Source: Deltaproteobacteria bacterium (GTDB lineage Bacteria; Desulfobacterota; Desulfovibrionia; Desulfovibrionales; Desulfovibrionaceae). From it: a DNA stretch of 5,934 nucleotides. The translations under genes were made by a program, and so were the position numbers. Each line of letters begins with the position of its first letter. Position 1 is the first letter of the stretch. This document shows, in pieces, positions 1 to 4,279 of the stretch. Under the pieces are notes generated by a model. It was not told the DNA's origin. It did no database searches and was given only the letters and a program-made list of their open reading frames with translations. The stretch is from contig JAJBSY010000001.1 in NCBI GenBank assembly GCA_020861205.1, positions 1 through 5,934 of the forward strand. The letters run 5' to 3'.

Positions 1-7
1 CATCTCA

Positions 8-34
8 ATTATACCACTATGCATACCGTGGCAA
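8..34 (-). promoter_or_regulatory. Leftward sigma70-type promoter at the window edge
   Basis: On the minus strand there is a perfect extended -10, TGGTATAAT, whose TATAAT hexamer occupies 13 to 8. A -35-like TTGCCA lies at 34 to 29, with a 15-base spacer. The short spacer is offset by the TG extension. It would start transcription within a few bases of position 1 and run out of the window, so the gene it serves is not visible. It lies beyond the tRNA-Asp terminator, so it probably serves a separate unit. This is a visual match only. Confidence 0.5.
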
Positions 35-75
35 GAGGTCGATGTTCCCCGTGTTAAGTAGACGGGCATTGGACG

Positions 76-114
76 AAAAAAAGCCGGAAACCCTTTCAAT
101 CAAGAGTTTCCGGC
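76..114 (-). terminator. Intrinsic terminator of tRNA-Asp
   Basis: Read on the minus strand, a perfect 9-base-pair stem (GCCGGAAAC pairing with GTTTCCGGC, positions 114-106 and 91-83) closes a 14-base loop. It is followed at once by seven T residues (82-76). It starts 29 bases beyond the CCA end of the tRNA-Asp gene, as expected for a single-gene tRNA unit. Confidence 0.9.
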
Positions 115-142
115 ATACCGGGGCATACCCGGATTCTTTTTC

Positions 143-219
<77 letters not shown>

Positions 220-266
220 GGGTAATCGCGGGGGACTTCGTACGAAAGCCGCAACCACGAGGGGCA

Positions 267-295
267 TTTCTATGGTAAATCGTGAAAAAACGCAA
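267..295 (-). promoter_or_regulatory. Candidate promoter of tRNA-Asp
   Basis: On the minus strand a -35-like TTGCGT (295-290) is followed by a 17-base spacer and a -10-like TAGAAA (272-267). Transcription would start near 260, about 40 bases before the mature 5' end at 219. The leader contains the palindrome TTCGTACGAA (237-246). The hexamers match consensus at only 3/6 and 4/6 positions, so spacing and location are the main support. Confidence 0.4.
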
Positions 296-367
296 GAGGA
301 ATGCGCATACTTTTTCTCCGCCGCCCCATCCCTCTTCTATTTACTGGTGATTATCCTCCTACGGCGG

Positions 368-386
368 GATCGTCGGGAGTACGATC
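368..386. promoter_or_regulatory. Inverted repeat upstream of the 69-residue protein
   Basis: GATCGT (368-373) and ACGATC (381-386) form a perfect 6-base-pair dyad around a 7-base centre. It lies 28 to 46 bases before the start codon at 414 and just upstream of the ribosome binding site. It could be an operator or a 5'-leader hairpin. The element TGATTATC lies 12 bases further upstream at 348-355. No regulator is identified. Confidence 0.3.
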
Positions 387-413
387 AAGAAAAAAATCAC
401 AGGAGGAATACCC

Positions 414-623
414 ATGGGACAATTAGTGCGGCAAAAACCCGATCCCTCCGGGAAGGCTCCCGGAAAACCTCCCGAGCCCGGCGCGCGTGACGGGGTTTCC
501 GTCAGCGTCACGACGACTTCGGTCTTTATTGTTTCTTTGGAGGGTGAGGCCTGGCCGGAAGATGCATTCCCCGGCGACCTCCCCACGCCGGGAGCGGCGG
601 GCGAAAAAGCGAAAGACCATTAA
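414..623 (+). CDS. Small proline-rich protein of unknown function
   Basis: This encodes 69 residues that I do not recognise. The start is well supported by a strong ribosome binding site, AGGAGG at 401-406, eight bases before the ATG. The protein has no signal peptide or membrane segment. Residues 8-24 are rich in Pro, Lys and Gly and include PPEP. Residues 28-45 are a beta-prone stretch (VSVSV, then FIVSLEGE), followed by a Pro/Gly/acidic tail with one Trp (W47). Over residues 13-45 it aligns without gaps to the 61-residue protein encoded at 3500-3685, with identities G13, P16, P20, E21, P22, V28, V30, I39, V40, G44 and E45. That suggests two diverged members of one small family. It is probably transcribed alone. 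No terminator with a T tract follows on this strand. Function unknown; reality of the gene is likely but unproven. Confidence 0.65.
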   Translation: MGQLVRQKPDPSGKAPGKPPEPGARDGVSVSVTTTSVFIVSLEGEAWPEDAFPGDLPTPGAAGEKAKDH

Positions 624-790
624 TTGTGACGGGAAAACCTATAAAGACCGCATGGATGCGACGTTTCACGAGGGAGGTGAACCCGCGTTTCGTTCGACAC
701 GGTTGCGCGGCGCGAGCCGGGGAAGGCCGGCCTCGCATTGCGGCGGGGATTTCCGGAAACAACCGCCGGTCCTCAATAAACGGTGAATCC

Positions 791-825
791 AAAACAAGCG
801 CCCCGGAAGCCGATCTTCCGGGGCG
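791..825 (-). terminator. Hairpin, possible terminator for leftward transcription
   Basis: A perfect 11-base-pair stem (CGCCCCGGAAG at 799-809 with CTTCCGGGGCG at 815-825) closes a 5-base loop. On the minus strand it is followed by CTTGTTTT, a broken T tract. On the plus strand it is followed by AATTAAAG, which does not look like a terminator. It could end the M20 peptidase transcript, whose stop codon is about 295 bases upstream in that direction. The imperfect T tract leaves this uncertain. Confidence 0.5.
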
Positions 826-975
826 AATTAAAGAGGAACCTGAAAAGCAACACACGAAGGGTAACCTGCGGAAAGGGGAACTCCGGGTTTGCAACACCGG
901 CCCTTTATTACCGTTAAAACACCCCTGTCGGCGGTCCGAAATTATTATCATCCGGTTTCGGTTCGGCGTGGTCAT

Positions 976-1061
976 GGAGTATCCGGGCGCTTAAATCCGG
1001 ACCGGGATGGCCCAAGGGTAACGGAGTGGTGGAAGGGTTCTCTTGAGGCCCGATACTCCGT
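976..1061. other. Three segments with mutually exclusive pairing
   Basis: Segment 1048-1061 (GCCCGATACTCCGT) can pair with 976-988 (GGAGTATCCGGGC; 12 base pairs with one bulged base). Alternatively it can pair with 1021-1027 (ACGGAGT; 7 base pairs with 1055-1061). The two pairings share ACTCC at 1055-1059, so only one can form at a time. In the leftward direction this lies in the 3' region of the M20 peptidase transcript. It may be a structured RNA or chance; no known riboswitch class is recognised. Confidence 0.25.
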
Positions 1062-1119
1062 CAACCTTACATTCAAGGCCGCCGTTTCCGGGAGAAAGCC
1101 TAAGGGATCCGCCACGGCG

Positions 1120-2304
1120 CTATAGAAAGCGCTTCGAAGCCATCGCCACGGCAAGTGCCAGGACTTTGGCGCGTTCCGGCAGGGACTCCGAGACCATGAA
1201 CTCCTCGTCCGTATGCAGATTTCCGCCCACCGGGCCCATCCCGCATATTGTGGGCACGCCGCTGGTTGTAGCGATGCCCGCGTCCGCCGCCCCCCTGGTC
1301 GTCACTCCCTCAAGCTCCAGGCCGAAGGCTCCGCCCGCTTCCCGCACGAGCGAAAACAGCGCGGCGTTTTCCTTGTTGCTCACAAACGGCAAAAACCCCA
1401 CCGGCTCGCTCAGCGTTGCCCGCAACCCGTCCCTGTTGTACCCGAGGACGATGCCGTGCATGGCATCAAGCAGGTACGCCCGCTGTTCCATGGTGGAGAA
1501 CCGGGTATAGACTTCTCCCCAGGCATGGTCCGCCACGATGATGGCCCCGCTCCCGCCGCCGATCAGCCCCACGTTGACGCTGTACCCTTCCTTGTCGTTT
1601 GAAAGCGTCGCGAAGTCGGCAATGACGGCCGCGAGGCCGGTAACGGCCGAAACACCGTCGGCGAAGCTGTTGCCGGCATGGGCGGCCTTGCCGTGCACGT
1701 CGATCCGGAGCAGGTCCCCGCCGTCACGGCCTGTTACCACGGCTCCGTTGGCACGCGCGGGTTCCAGAAAAAAAGCGGTTTTGGCCGTTTTGCACCGCTC
1801 GGCGATTACCGGGCCGGATACCGCGGACCCGGTTTCCTCGTCCGAAGTCAGCAGTATCTCCACCGGAATCGGCCCGGCAATATCCTCAATGGCCCGTAAC
1901 GCCTGAATAGCGAACAAACCGGCGACGATCCCGCCTTTCATGTCCGCGACGCCGGGGCCGTATGCCCTTGTTTCGTCCCGTCTGAACGGGCGGGCGGCAG
2001 CGGTTCCCGCCGGGAAGACCGTATCGCGATGCCCCACCAGCAACACCCGCCGCGCATCGCGCGCCGCGCCGGGCGGGAGCCAGGTACCGGAAAGGGTAAT
2101 TGCCCCTCCGTCGCGGGCAAACCTTTCCGTTTTTCCTCCCATTGCCGCGATACATGAGGCGAGATGGTCGCCAAGCCGGTTCACGTCGTCACTATCGTTA
2201 CTCCCGCTATCCCTGTTCACCATATCTTCCAGCAGGGAGAACATCGCGTCGCGCCGCTCGTCAACGGCGGCGGCGATTTTTTCGGCGAGCCGGGTTTCCG
2301 TCAT
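1120..2304 (-). CDS. M20-family metallopeptidase (CPG2/ArgE type)
   Basis: This is a zinc-dependent amidohydrolase of 394 residues, the usual length for the M20A group (glutamate carboxypeptidase CPG2, ArgE, DapE). The metal-site motifs are in order: GHRDTV with H92 and D94; GVADMKGG with D121 as bridging ligand; DEETGS with E156 as catalytic base and E157 as ligand; LEPA with E181; and GGNLHTDEE with H364. The 29-residue H92-D121 spacing and 24-residue E157-E181 spacing match those I recall for CPG2. A lid/dimerisation domain with HGKAAHAGN (204-212) lies between the two halves of the catalytic domain. The start at 2304 is chosen because AGAGGGG lies about eight bases upstream. An ATG at 2394 is in frame, but its 30 extra residues (Arg/Lys-rich, no motif) look like leader. 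There is no signal peptide, so it is probably cytoplasmic. Substrate cannot be told: an N-acyl or C-terminal amino acid, perhaps glutamate. It is transcribed alone, divergently from the gene at 2529. Confidence 0.92.
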   Translation of the reverse strand: MTETRLAEKIAAAVDERRDAMFSLLEDMVNRDSGSNDSDDVNRLGDHLASCIAAMGGKTERFARDGGAITLSGTWLPPGAARDARRVLLVGHRDTVFPAGTAAARPFRRDETRAYGPGVADMKGGIVAGLFAIQALRAIEDIAGPIPVEILLTSDEETGSAVSGPVIAERCKTAKTAFFLEPARANGAVVTGRDGGDLLRIDVHGKAAHAGNSFADGVSAVTGLAAVIADFATLSNDKEGYSVNVGLIGGGSGAIIVADHAWGEVYTRFSTMEQRAYLLDAMHGIVLGYNRDGLRATLSEPVGFLPFVSNKENAALFSLVREAGGAFGLELEGVTTRGAADAGIATTSGVPTICGMGPVGGNLHTDEEFMVSESLPERAKVLALAVAMASKRFL

Positions 2305-2355
2305 GTTGCCACCCCTCTTCGGTTGTATGTGCCGCGTATCCACGCGTCGGTTTTT

Positions 2356-2372
2356 CCGTTTACTCAAAACGG
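2356..2372. promoter_or_regulatory. Dyad in the leader of the M20 peptidase gene
   Basis: CCGTTT and AAACGG form a perfect 6-base-pair inverted repeat around a 5-base centre, 52 to 68 bases upstream of the peptidase start codon. It could be an operator or a small leader hairpin. There is no evidence for a specific regulator. Confidence 0.25.
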
Positions 2373-2427
2373 CGGGAGCGAAAAAGGCCTGCATACTCCG
2401 GTCCGAATAACCGCGGTCTATCCGGGG

Positions 2428-2458
2428 TCTATATGATTACCGCGCGGGCGCTTAATCA
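2428..2458. promoter_or_regulatory. Divergent control region with TGATTA-N13-TAATCA dyad
   Basis: Between the leftward peptidase and the rightward exported-protein gene, TGATTA (2434-2439) and TAATCA (2453-2458) form a perfect inverted repeat around 13 bases. Directly beside it, the minus strand has TATAGA (2433-2428), a possible -10 for the peptidase; I found no good -35. The dyad would then cover that promoter's spacer. The right half continues as TAATCATGG, shared with the region upstream of the gene at 3360. An operator serving one or both genes is plausible. Confidence 0.35.
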
Positions 2459-2528
2459 TGGAAGAGTAACCGCGAAAACCGTCTAACATATATCCCTCTA
2501 TGGGAAAAAAATACAGGAGGATAGTGAC

Positions 2529-2894
2529 ATGATGATACGGAACGTGATCACGGGCGCGGCCACGGGGCTCGCCCTTGCGGCGCTGCCGCTTGTCGCCTTG
2601 TCGGCCGAACCCTACCGGGTGATGGATGACGGGTTTCCCGCCAGGGTGCAGGAGGCGCAGGAGTTCCAGCGCGAAATGGCGAAGGAACGCCTGGCAAACG
2701 AGGCGGAGGCACGGCGCATCCGCCTTGAACATGCCGGCGGCAACGAGGAAGCGAATCGGGAACTGCACAGGGCGCGGATGGAAAAAGCCCGGGAAGTCCG
2801 GCAGAAAAATATGGAAGGTTTTCCGGAACGCGTGAAAGAAGCGCAGGAATACCAGCGCGAAATGGACCAGAACCGGATGGAAACGTGGCGGTAG
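2529..2894 (+). CDS. Small exported protein with an internal repeat
   Basis: This encodes 121 residues that I do not recognise. AGGAGG at 2515-2520 lies eight bases before the ATG; a second in-frame ATG follows at once. Residues 1-26 are a Sec signal peptide (Arg4, hydrophobic core 10-24, cleavage likely after ALSA), so the mature protein is periplasmic or secreted. The mature part is highly charged and almost all helical, rich in Glu, Arg, Gln and Met. It contains a near-duplicate 21-residue unit at 35-55 and 97-117, sharing GFP-x-RV-x-EAQE-x-QREM. Between the copies is a charged helix. There is no cysteine or recognised enzymatic motif. The architecture recalls small periplasmic helical proteins of the Spy/CpxP chaperone or metal-sensor kind, but I see no defining motif of those families. 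A strong terminator follows, so it is monocistronic. Confidence 0.8.
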   Translation: MMIRNVITGAATGLALAALPLVALSAEPYRVMDDGFPARVQEAQEFQREMAKERLANEAEARRIRLEHAGGNEEANRELHRARMEKAREVRQKNMEGFPERVKEAQEYQREMDQNRMETWR

Positions 2895-2908
2895 CCGCCT
2901 GACCGCAT

Positions 2909-2946
2909 GGCCCCGGCTGCATGTATCGCGCGCCGGGGCCTTTTTT
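2909..2946 (+). terminator. Intrinsic terminator of the exported repeat protein
   Basis: A perfect 9-base-pair GC-rich stem (GGCCCCGGC at 2909-2917 with GCCGGGGCC at 2932-2940) is followed directly by six T residues (2941-2946). It begins 14 bases after the stop codon at 2894. On the minus strand no T tract follows, so it appears to work in the rightward direction only. Confidence 0.9.
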
Positions 2947-3011
2947 CAGGCCGCCGCCGCTCCGCATCCGGGAAAGGAACGAACGCCGTGAGACGGCTCG
3001 CGGAACGGTTC

Positions 3012-3049
3012 GTAACCCGGCAGCCGTTTCGCGAGACCGCCGGGTTTAC
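3012..3049 (-). terminator. Stem-loop after the second exported protein gene
   Basis: GTAACCCGGC (3012-3021) pairs with GCCGGGTTTAC (3039-3049) with one bulged base, closing a 17-base loop. It starts 14 bases after the stop codon of the leftward gene at 3064-3360. No T tract follows on the minus strand (it continues GAACCGTTCC). It may be a 3'-end stabilising hairpin or a non-canonical terminator. Confidence 0.35.
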
Positions 3050-3063
3050 AGGTATAGTCTCCG

Positions 3064-3360
3064 TTACCGCCGCTGCTGGTTGGGGTTGCCCGGGTTGTTG
3101 AAATTGGTTCGGGCGGGGTCCAGTCCCGAGGGGTCGGAAACGCCGGAGTCCGACGAACGCGTGCTGGTACGGTCCCGCGAGACGGTGTCGCTTTCAGGCT
3201 GCGTAGCCCGGCTACCCTCGCCATGGGAGACCGGGCGCTCGTCCCGAATTTCCCGGCGCTCACTCCGGCTGTCGGTGTCAGGCGCTCCAAACGCCGCCAA
3301 AGGAATGGCCGCCATGATGGCGGCAAGGCCAAGACTCTTGATACAATTTTGTATCTTCAT
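3064..3360 (-). CDS. Small exported, probably disordered protein
   Basis: This encodes 98 residues that I do not recognise. AGGAGA lies seven bases before the ATG at 3360. Residues 1-26 form a Sec signal peptide (Lys2, Lys8, hydrophobic core 10-24, cleavage after AAFGA). The mature part of about 72 residues is low in hydrophobic residues and dominated by Ser, Arg, Asp, Glu, Pro and Thr. It ends in an Asn/Pro/Gln/Arg-rich tail, so it is probably unstructured in the periplasm or outside the cell. Its signal peptide matches that of the protein encoded at 2529-2894 at the same numbering (I3, N5, I7, A17, A18, P20, L21, A23, A26). The mature regions do not align. There is no cysteine after cleavage, so it is not a lipoprotein. 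Function unknown. Confidence 0.7.
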   Translation of the reverse strand: MKIQNCIKSLGLAAIMAAIPLAAFGAPDTDSRSERREIRDERPVSHGEGSRATQPESDTVSRDRTSTRSSDSGVSDPSGLDPARTNFNNPGNPNQQRR

Positions 3361-3436
3361 GATGGATTCTCCTGATGTGGTTTCGCCCCCGAGGGGCTCT
3401 TCCCTAACATCATCAGCAGCGTTGTTCCGCCATGAT

Positions 3437-3457
3437 TACCGGCATATACTACCGGCA
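3437..3457. promoter_or_regulatory. Direct repeat upstream of the second exported protein gene
   Basis: TACCGGCA occurs at 3437-3444 and again at 3450-3457, a 13-base period. This is 77 to 97 bases before the leftward start codon at 3360. The first copy overlaps the TAATCATGG element (minus strand, 3438-3430) that also precedes the gene at 2529. Tandem half-sites of a regulator are possible. There is no direct evidence. Confidence 0.3.
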
Positions 3458-3474
3458 GCGGAACGAACCGCCGC

Positions 3475-3490
3475 GCCTGAAAGCTCAGGC
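3475..3490 (-). other. Short hairpin after the 61-residue protein gene
   Basis: GCCTGA (3475-3480) and TCAGGC (3485-3490) form a perfect 6-base-pair stem with a 4-base loop, nine bases beyond the stop codon of the leftward gene at 3500. No T tract follows on the minus strand, so terminator function is doubtful. Confidence 0.3.
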
Positions 3491-3499
3491 CGGACGGAT

Positions 3500-3685
3500 T
3501 CACGCATCCATGTCGAGCGCGTCGCCGTCAATGGGTTCCGCGGGCAAAACCTCTTCGCCGTTCACGTTCACGATGTCGGCCGCGTTTTCCTGAAAATCGA
3601 CCGTTACCGCTTCGGGTACGCACGGTTCGGGGGATTCCGAGGGCCGCTGGCCGGGTTTGCAAAACCTGTTGGGTATGTTCGACAT
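3500..3685 (-). CDS. Small acidic protein of unknown function
   Basis: This encodes 61 residues that I do not recognise. The start at 3685 is chosen because a near-perfect ribosome binding site, AAAGGAGG, ends five bases upstream. A longer in-frame start at 3715 would place that site inside the gene. There is no signal peptide or membrane segment. The N-terminal third is Pro-rich with two cysteines (C9, C22). The middle is beta-prone (VTVDF, IVNVNGEE). The last 20 residues are strongly acidic. Residues 12-44 align without gaps to residues 13-45 of the 69-residue protein encoded at 414-623 (G12, P15, P19, E20, P21, V27, V29, I38, V39, G43, E44 identical). The cysteines are not shared. Function unknown. 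Confidence 0.75.
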   Translation of the reverse strand: MSNIPNRFCKPGQRPSESPEPCVPEAVTVDFQENAADIVNVNGEEVLPAEPIDGDALDMDA

Positions 3686-3711
3686 GATCGCCTCCTTTCC
3701 GGGGATTGCAG

Positions 3712-3888
3712 TCAATCTACCATCGCGCCCGTTCGTTCCGAACGATAATCATCCGGATAAGCTCGGGAATAAAATCCATGCGGCTGCCGGCCTATCGTCT
3801 TCTTGAACGCTTCGGCCGGTGGATTCTCTTCGCTTTCACGCATCAATTCCGCGCCATTCAGGACAAACGCCTTGCTGAGTTGCGGCAC
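3712..3888 (-). CDS. Possible short gene upstream of the 61-residue protein
   Basis: From a GTG at 3888 a 58-codon frame runs to a TGA at 3714-3712, 26 bases before the start codon at 3685. An internal ATG at 3843 would give 43 residues. The predicted product is hydrophilic, with an EENPPAEAFKK stretch and a Tyr/Arg/Asp-rich end, and looks more protein-like than the other non-annotated frames. Against it, no good ribosome binding site precedes either start. It begins just beyond the tRNA-Val terminator with no visible promoter of its own. It also overlaps the control elements proposed for the downstream gene. It may be a chance frame or a gene remnant. Confidence 0.25.
   Translation of the reverse strand: MPQLSKAFVLNGAELMRESEENPPAEAFKKTIGRQPHGFYSRAYPDDYRSERTGAMVD
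3730..3751 (-). promoter_or_regulatory. TGATTATC element and dyad upstream of the 61-residue protein
   Basis: On the minus strand TGATTATC (3751-3744) abuts the inverted repeat CGTTCG-N3-CGAACG (3744-3730), which ends 45 bases before the start codon. TGATTATC starts exactly 66 bases before the ATG, the same distance as in front of the related gene at 414. This is a candidate binding site or promoter element. I found no convincing -35/-10 pair. Confidence 0.35.
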
Positions 3889-3919
3889 CGGTTTTTGGTT
3901 AACCCCGGCAAACGGCTAC

Positions 3920-3951
3920 AAAAAAACGGTCACCCCGGCGAGGATGACCGT
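3920..3951 (-). terminator. Intrinsic terminator of tRNA-Val
   Basis: On the minus strand a 7-base-pair stem (ACGGTCA with TGACCGT, 3951-3945 and 3932-3926) closes a 12-base loop. It is followed by a T tract of six (3925-3920); a seventh pairs within the stem. It begins 11 bases past the CCA end of the tRNA. Confidence 0.85.
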
Positions 3952-3961
3952 CTGATTTTCC

Positions 3962-4037
3962 TGGTGGGCGGTACAGGGCTCGAACCTGTGACCCTCGGCT
4001 TGTAAGGCCGATGCTCTACCAACTGAGCTAACCGCCC
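3962..4037 (-). tRNA. tRNA-Val (anticodon UAC)
   Basis: The minus strand folds as a complete 76-base cloverleaf. The acceptor stem pairs GGGCGGT with ACCGCCC, followed by discriminator A and an encoded CCA. The D arm contains AGCTCAGTTGGTAGAGC. The anticodon stem TCGGC/GCCGA holds the loop CTTACAA, with T33 and anticodon TAC. The T arm has GGTTCGAGCC. It reads GUA and probably other valine codons by wobble. It is a single-gene unit with its own promoter and terminator. Confidence 0.97.
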
Positions 4038-4046
4038 GGTGTTTTC

Positions 4047-4068
4047 CCGGCAACGGCGACGTTGCCGG
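4047..4068 (-). other. Hairpin in the tRNA-Val 5' leader
   Basis: CCGGCAAC (4047-4054) and GTTGCCGG (4061-4068) form a perfect 8-base-pair stem with a 6-base loop. It lies between the predicted transcription start (near 4070) and the mature 5' end at 4037. It would sit at the very 5' end of the precursor, where it may protect the transcript or affect RNase P processing. No T tract follows, so it is not an attenuator of the usual kind. Confidence 0.45.
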
Positions 4069-4076
4069 AACCGATC

Positions 4077-4105
4077 TCTTTAGAGCATCAAGGCGCCCCC
4101 GTCAA
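4077..4105 (-). promoter_or_regulatory. Promoter of tRNA-Val
   Basis: On the minus strand TTGACG (4105-4100; five of six consensus -35 bases) is followed by an exact 17-base spacer and the -10-like TAAAGA (4082-4077). The predicted start near 4070 gives a leader of about 33 bases before the mature tRNA. Confidence 0.55.
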
Positions 4106-4279
4106 GCGTCTCACCAGGGAGTGCCGCATGGAACTTCGGACAACGAAGGCGTGTTCCGCCGGAGCGAAGAGGACTGCTTCGACCCGGGACAAGCCTGACG
4201 AAGTGGCAGGCGCATGAGGCGCTACCATCGCGCCGGGGGCGCCGCCGGAAAACCCGGAGCGGCACCGCCAGGCCGCGCA

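Larger units (their letters stand above)
624..1119. other. Long intergenic region without a convincing gene
   Basis: Open frames here on both strands lack a ribosome binding site at their starts and have unremarkable, arginine-rich translations. I therefore call no gene. The GGGAGGTGA at 672-680 resembles a ribosome binding site, but no start codon follows at a usable distance. The region is rich in inverted repeats: the strong hairpin at 799-825, an imperfect 18-base palindrome at 883-900, CCGAAA/TTTCGG at 936-961, and the competing pairs at 976-1061. It lies beyond the 3' end of the leftward M20 peptidase gene and may be its 3' untranslated region or hold a non-coding RNA. Confidence 0.5.

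Noticed and set aside
21..129. Three GCATACC copies near the left edge
   Set aside because: Short, irregularly spaced and partly inside the terminator flank. No array or CRISPR-like regularity.
526..994. Open frames of 149 (minus) and 122 (plus) codons in the gene-free region
   Set aside because: No ribosome binding sites, Arg/Pro-rich translations and no motifs. The two overlap one another on opposite strands.
1043..1906. Long rightward open frames opposite the M20 peptidase
   Set aside because: They are antisense to a gene with complete catalytic motifs, have no recognisable domain, and arise from high GC content.
2305..2394. Longer start for the M20 peptidase adding 30 residues
   Set aside because: The extra residues are Arg/Lys-rich without family motifs. 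A suitable ribosome binding site sits before the internal ATG at 2304.
2461..2478. Possible sigma54 promoter (GG-N10-GC) before the gene at 2529
   Set aside because: The -24 and -12 elements match only at the minimal dinucleotides, and the equivalent site upstream of the gene at 3360 has the wrong spacing.
3706..4005. Rightward frame ending in a GGTGLEPVTLGL-like tail
   Set aside because: It reads antisense through the tRNA-Val gene and its terminator. That tail is the familiar artefact of translating across a tRNA.
3717..4234. 13-base exact repeat CTACCATCGCGCC at 3717-3729 and 4222-4234
   Set aside because: The flanks do not match, and one such repeat is expected by chance in about 6 kb of GC-rich DNA. 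It brackets tRNA-Val but does not match the tRNA end, so it is not an attachment site.
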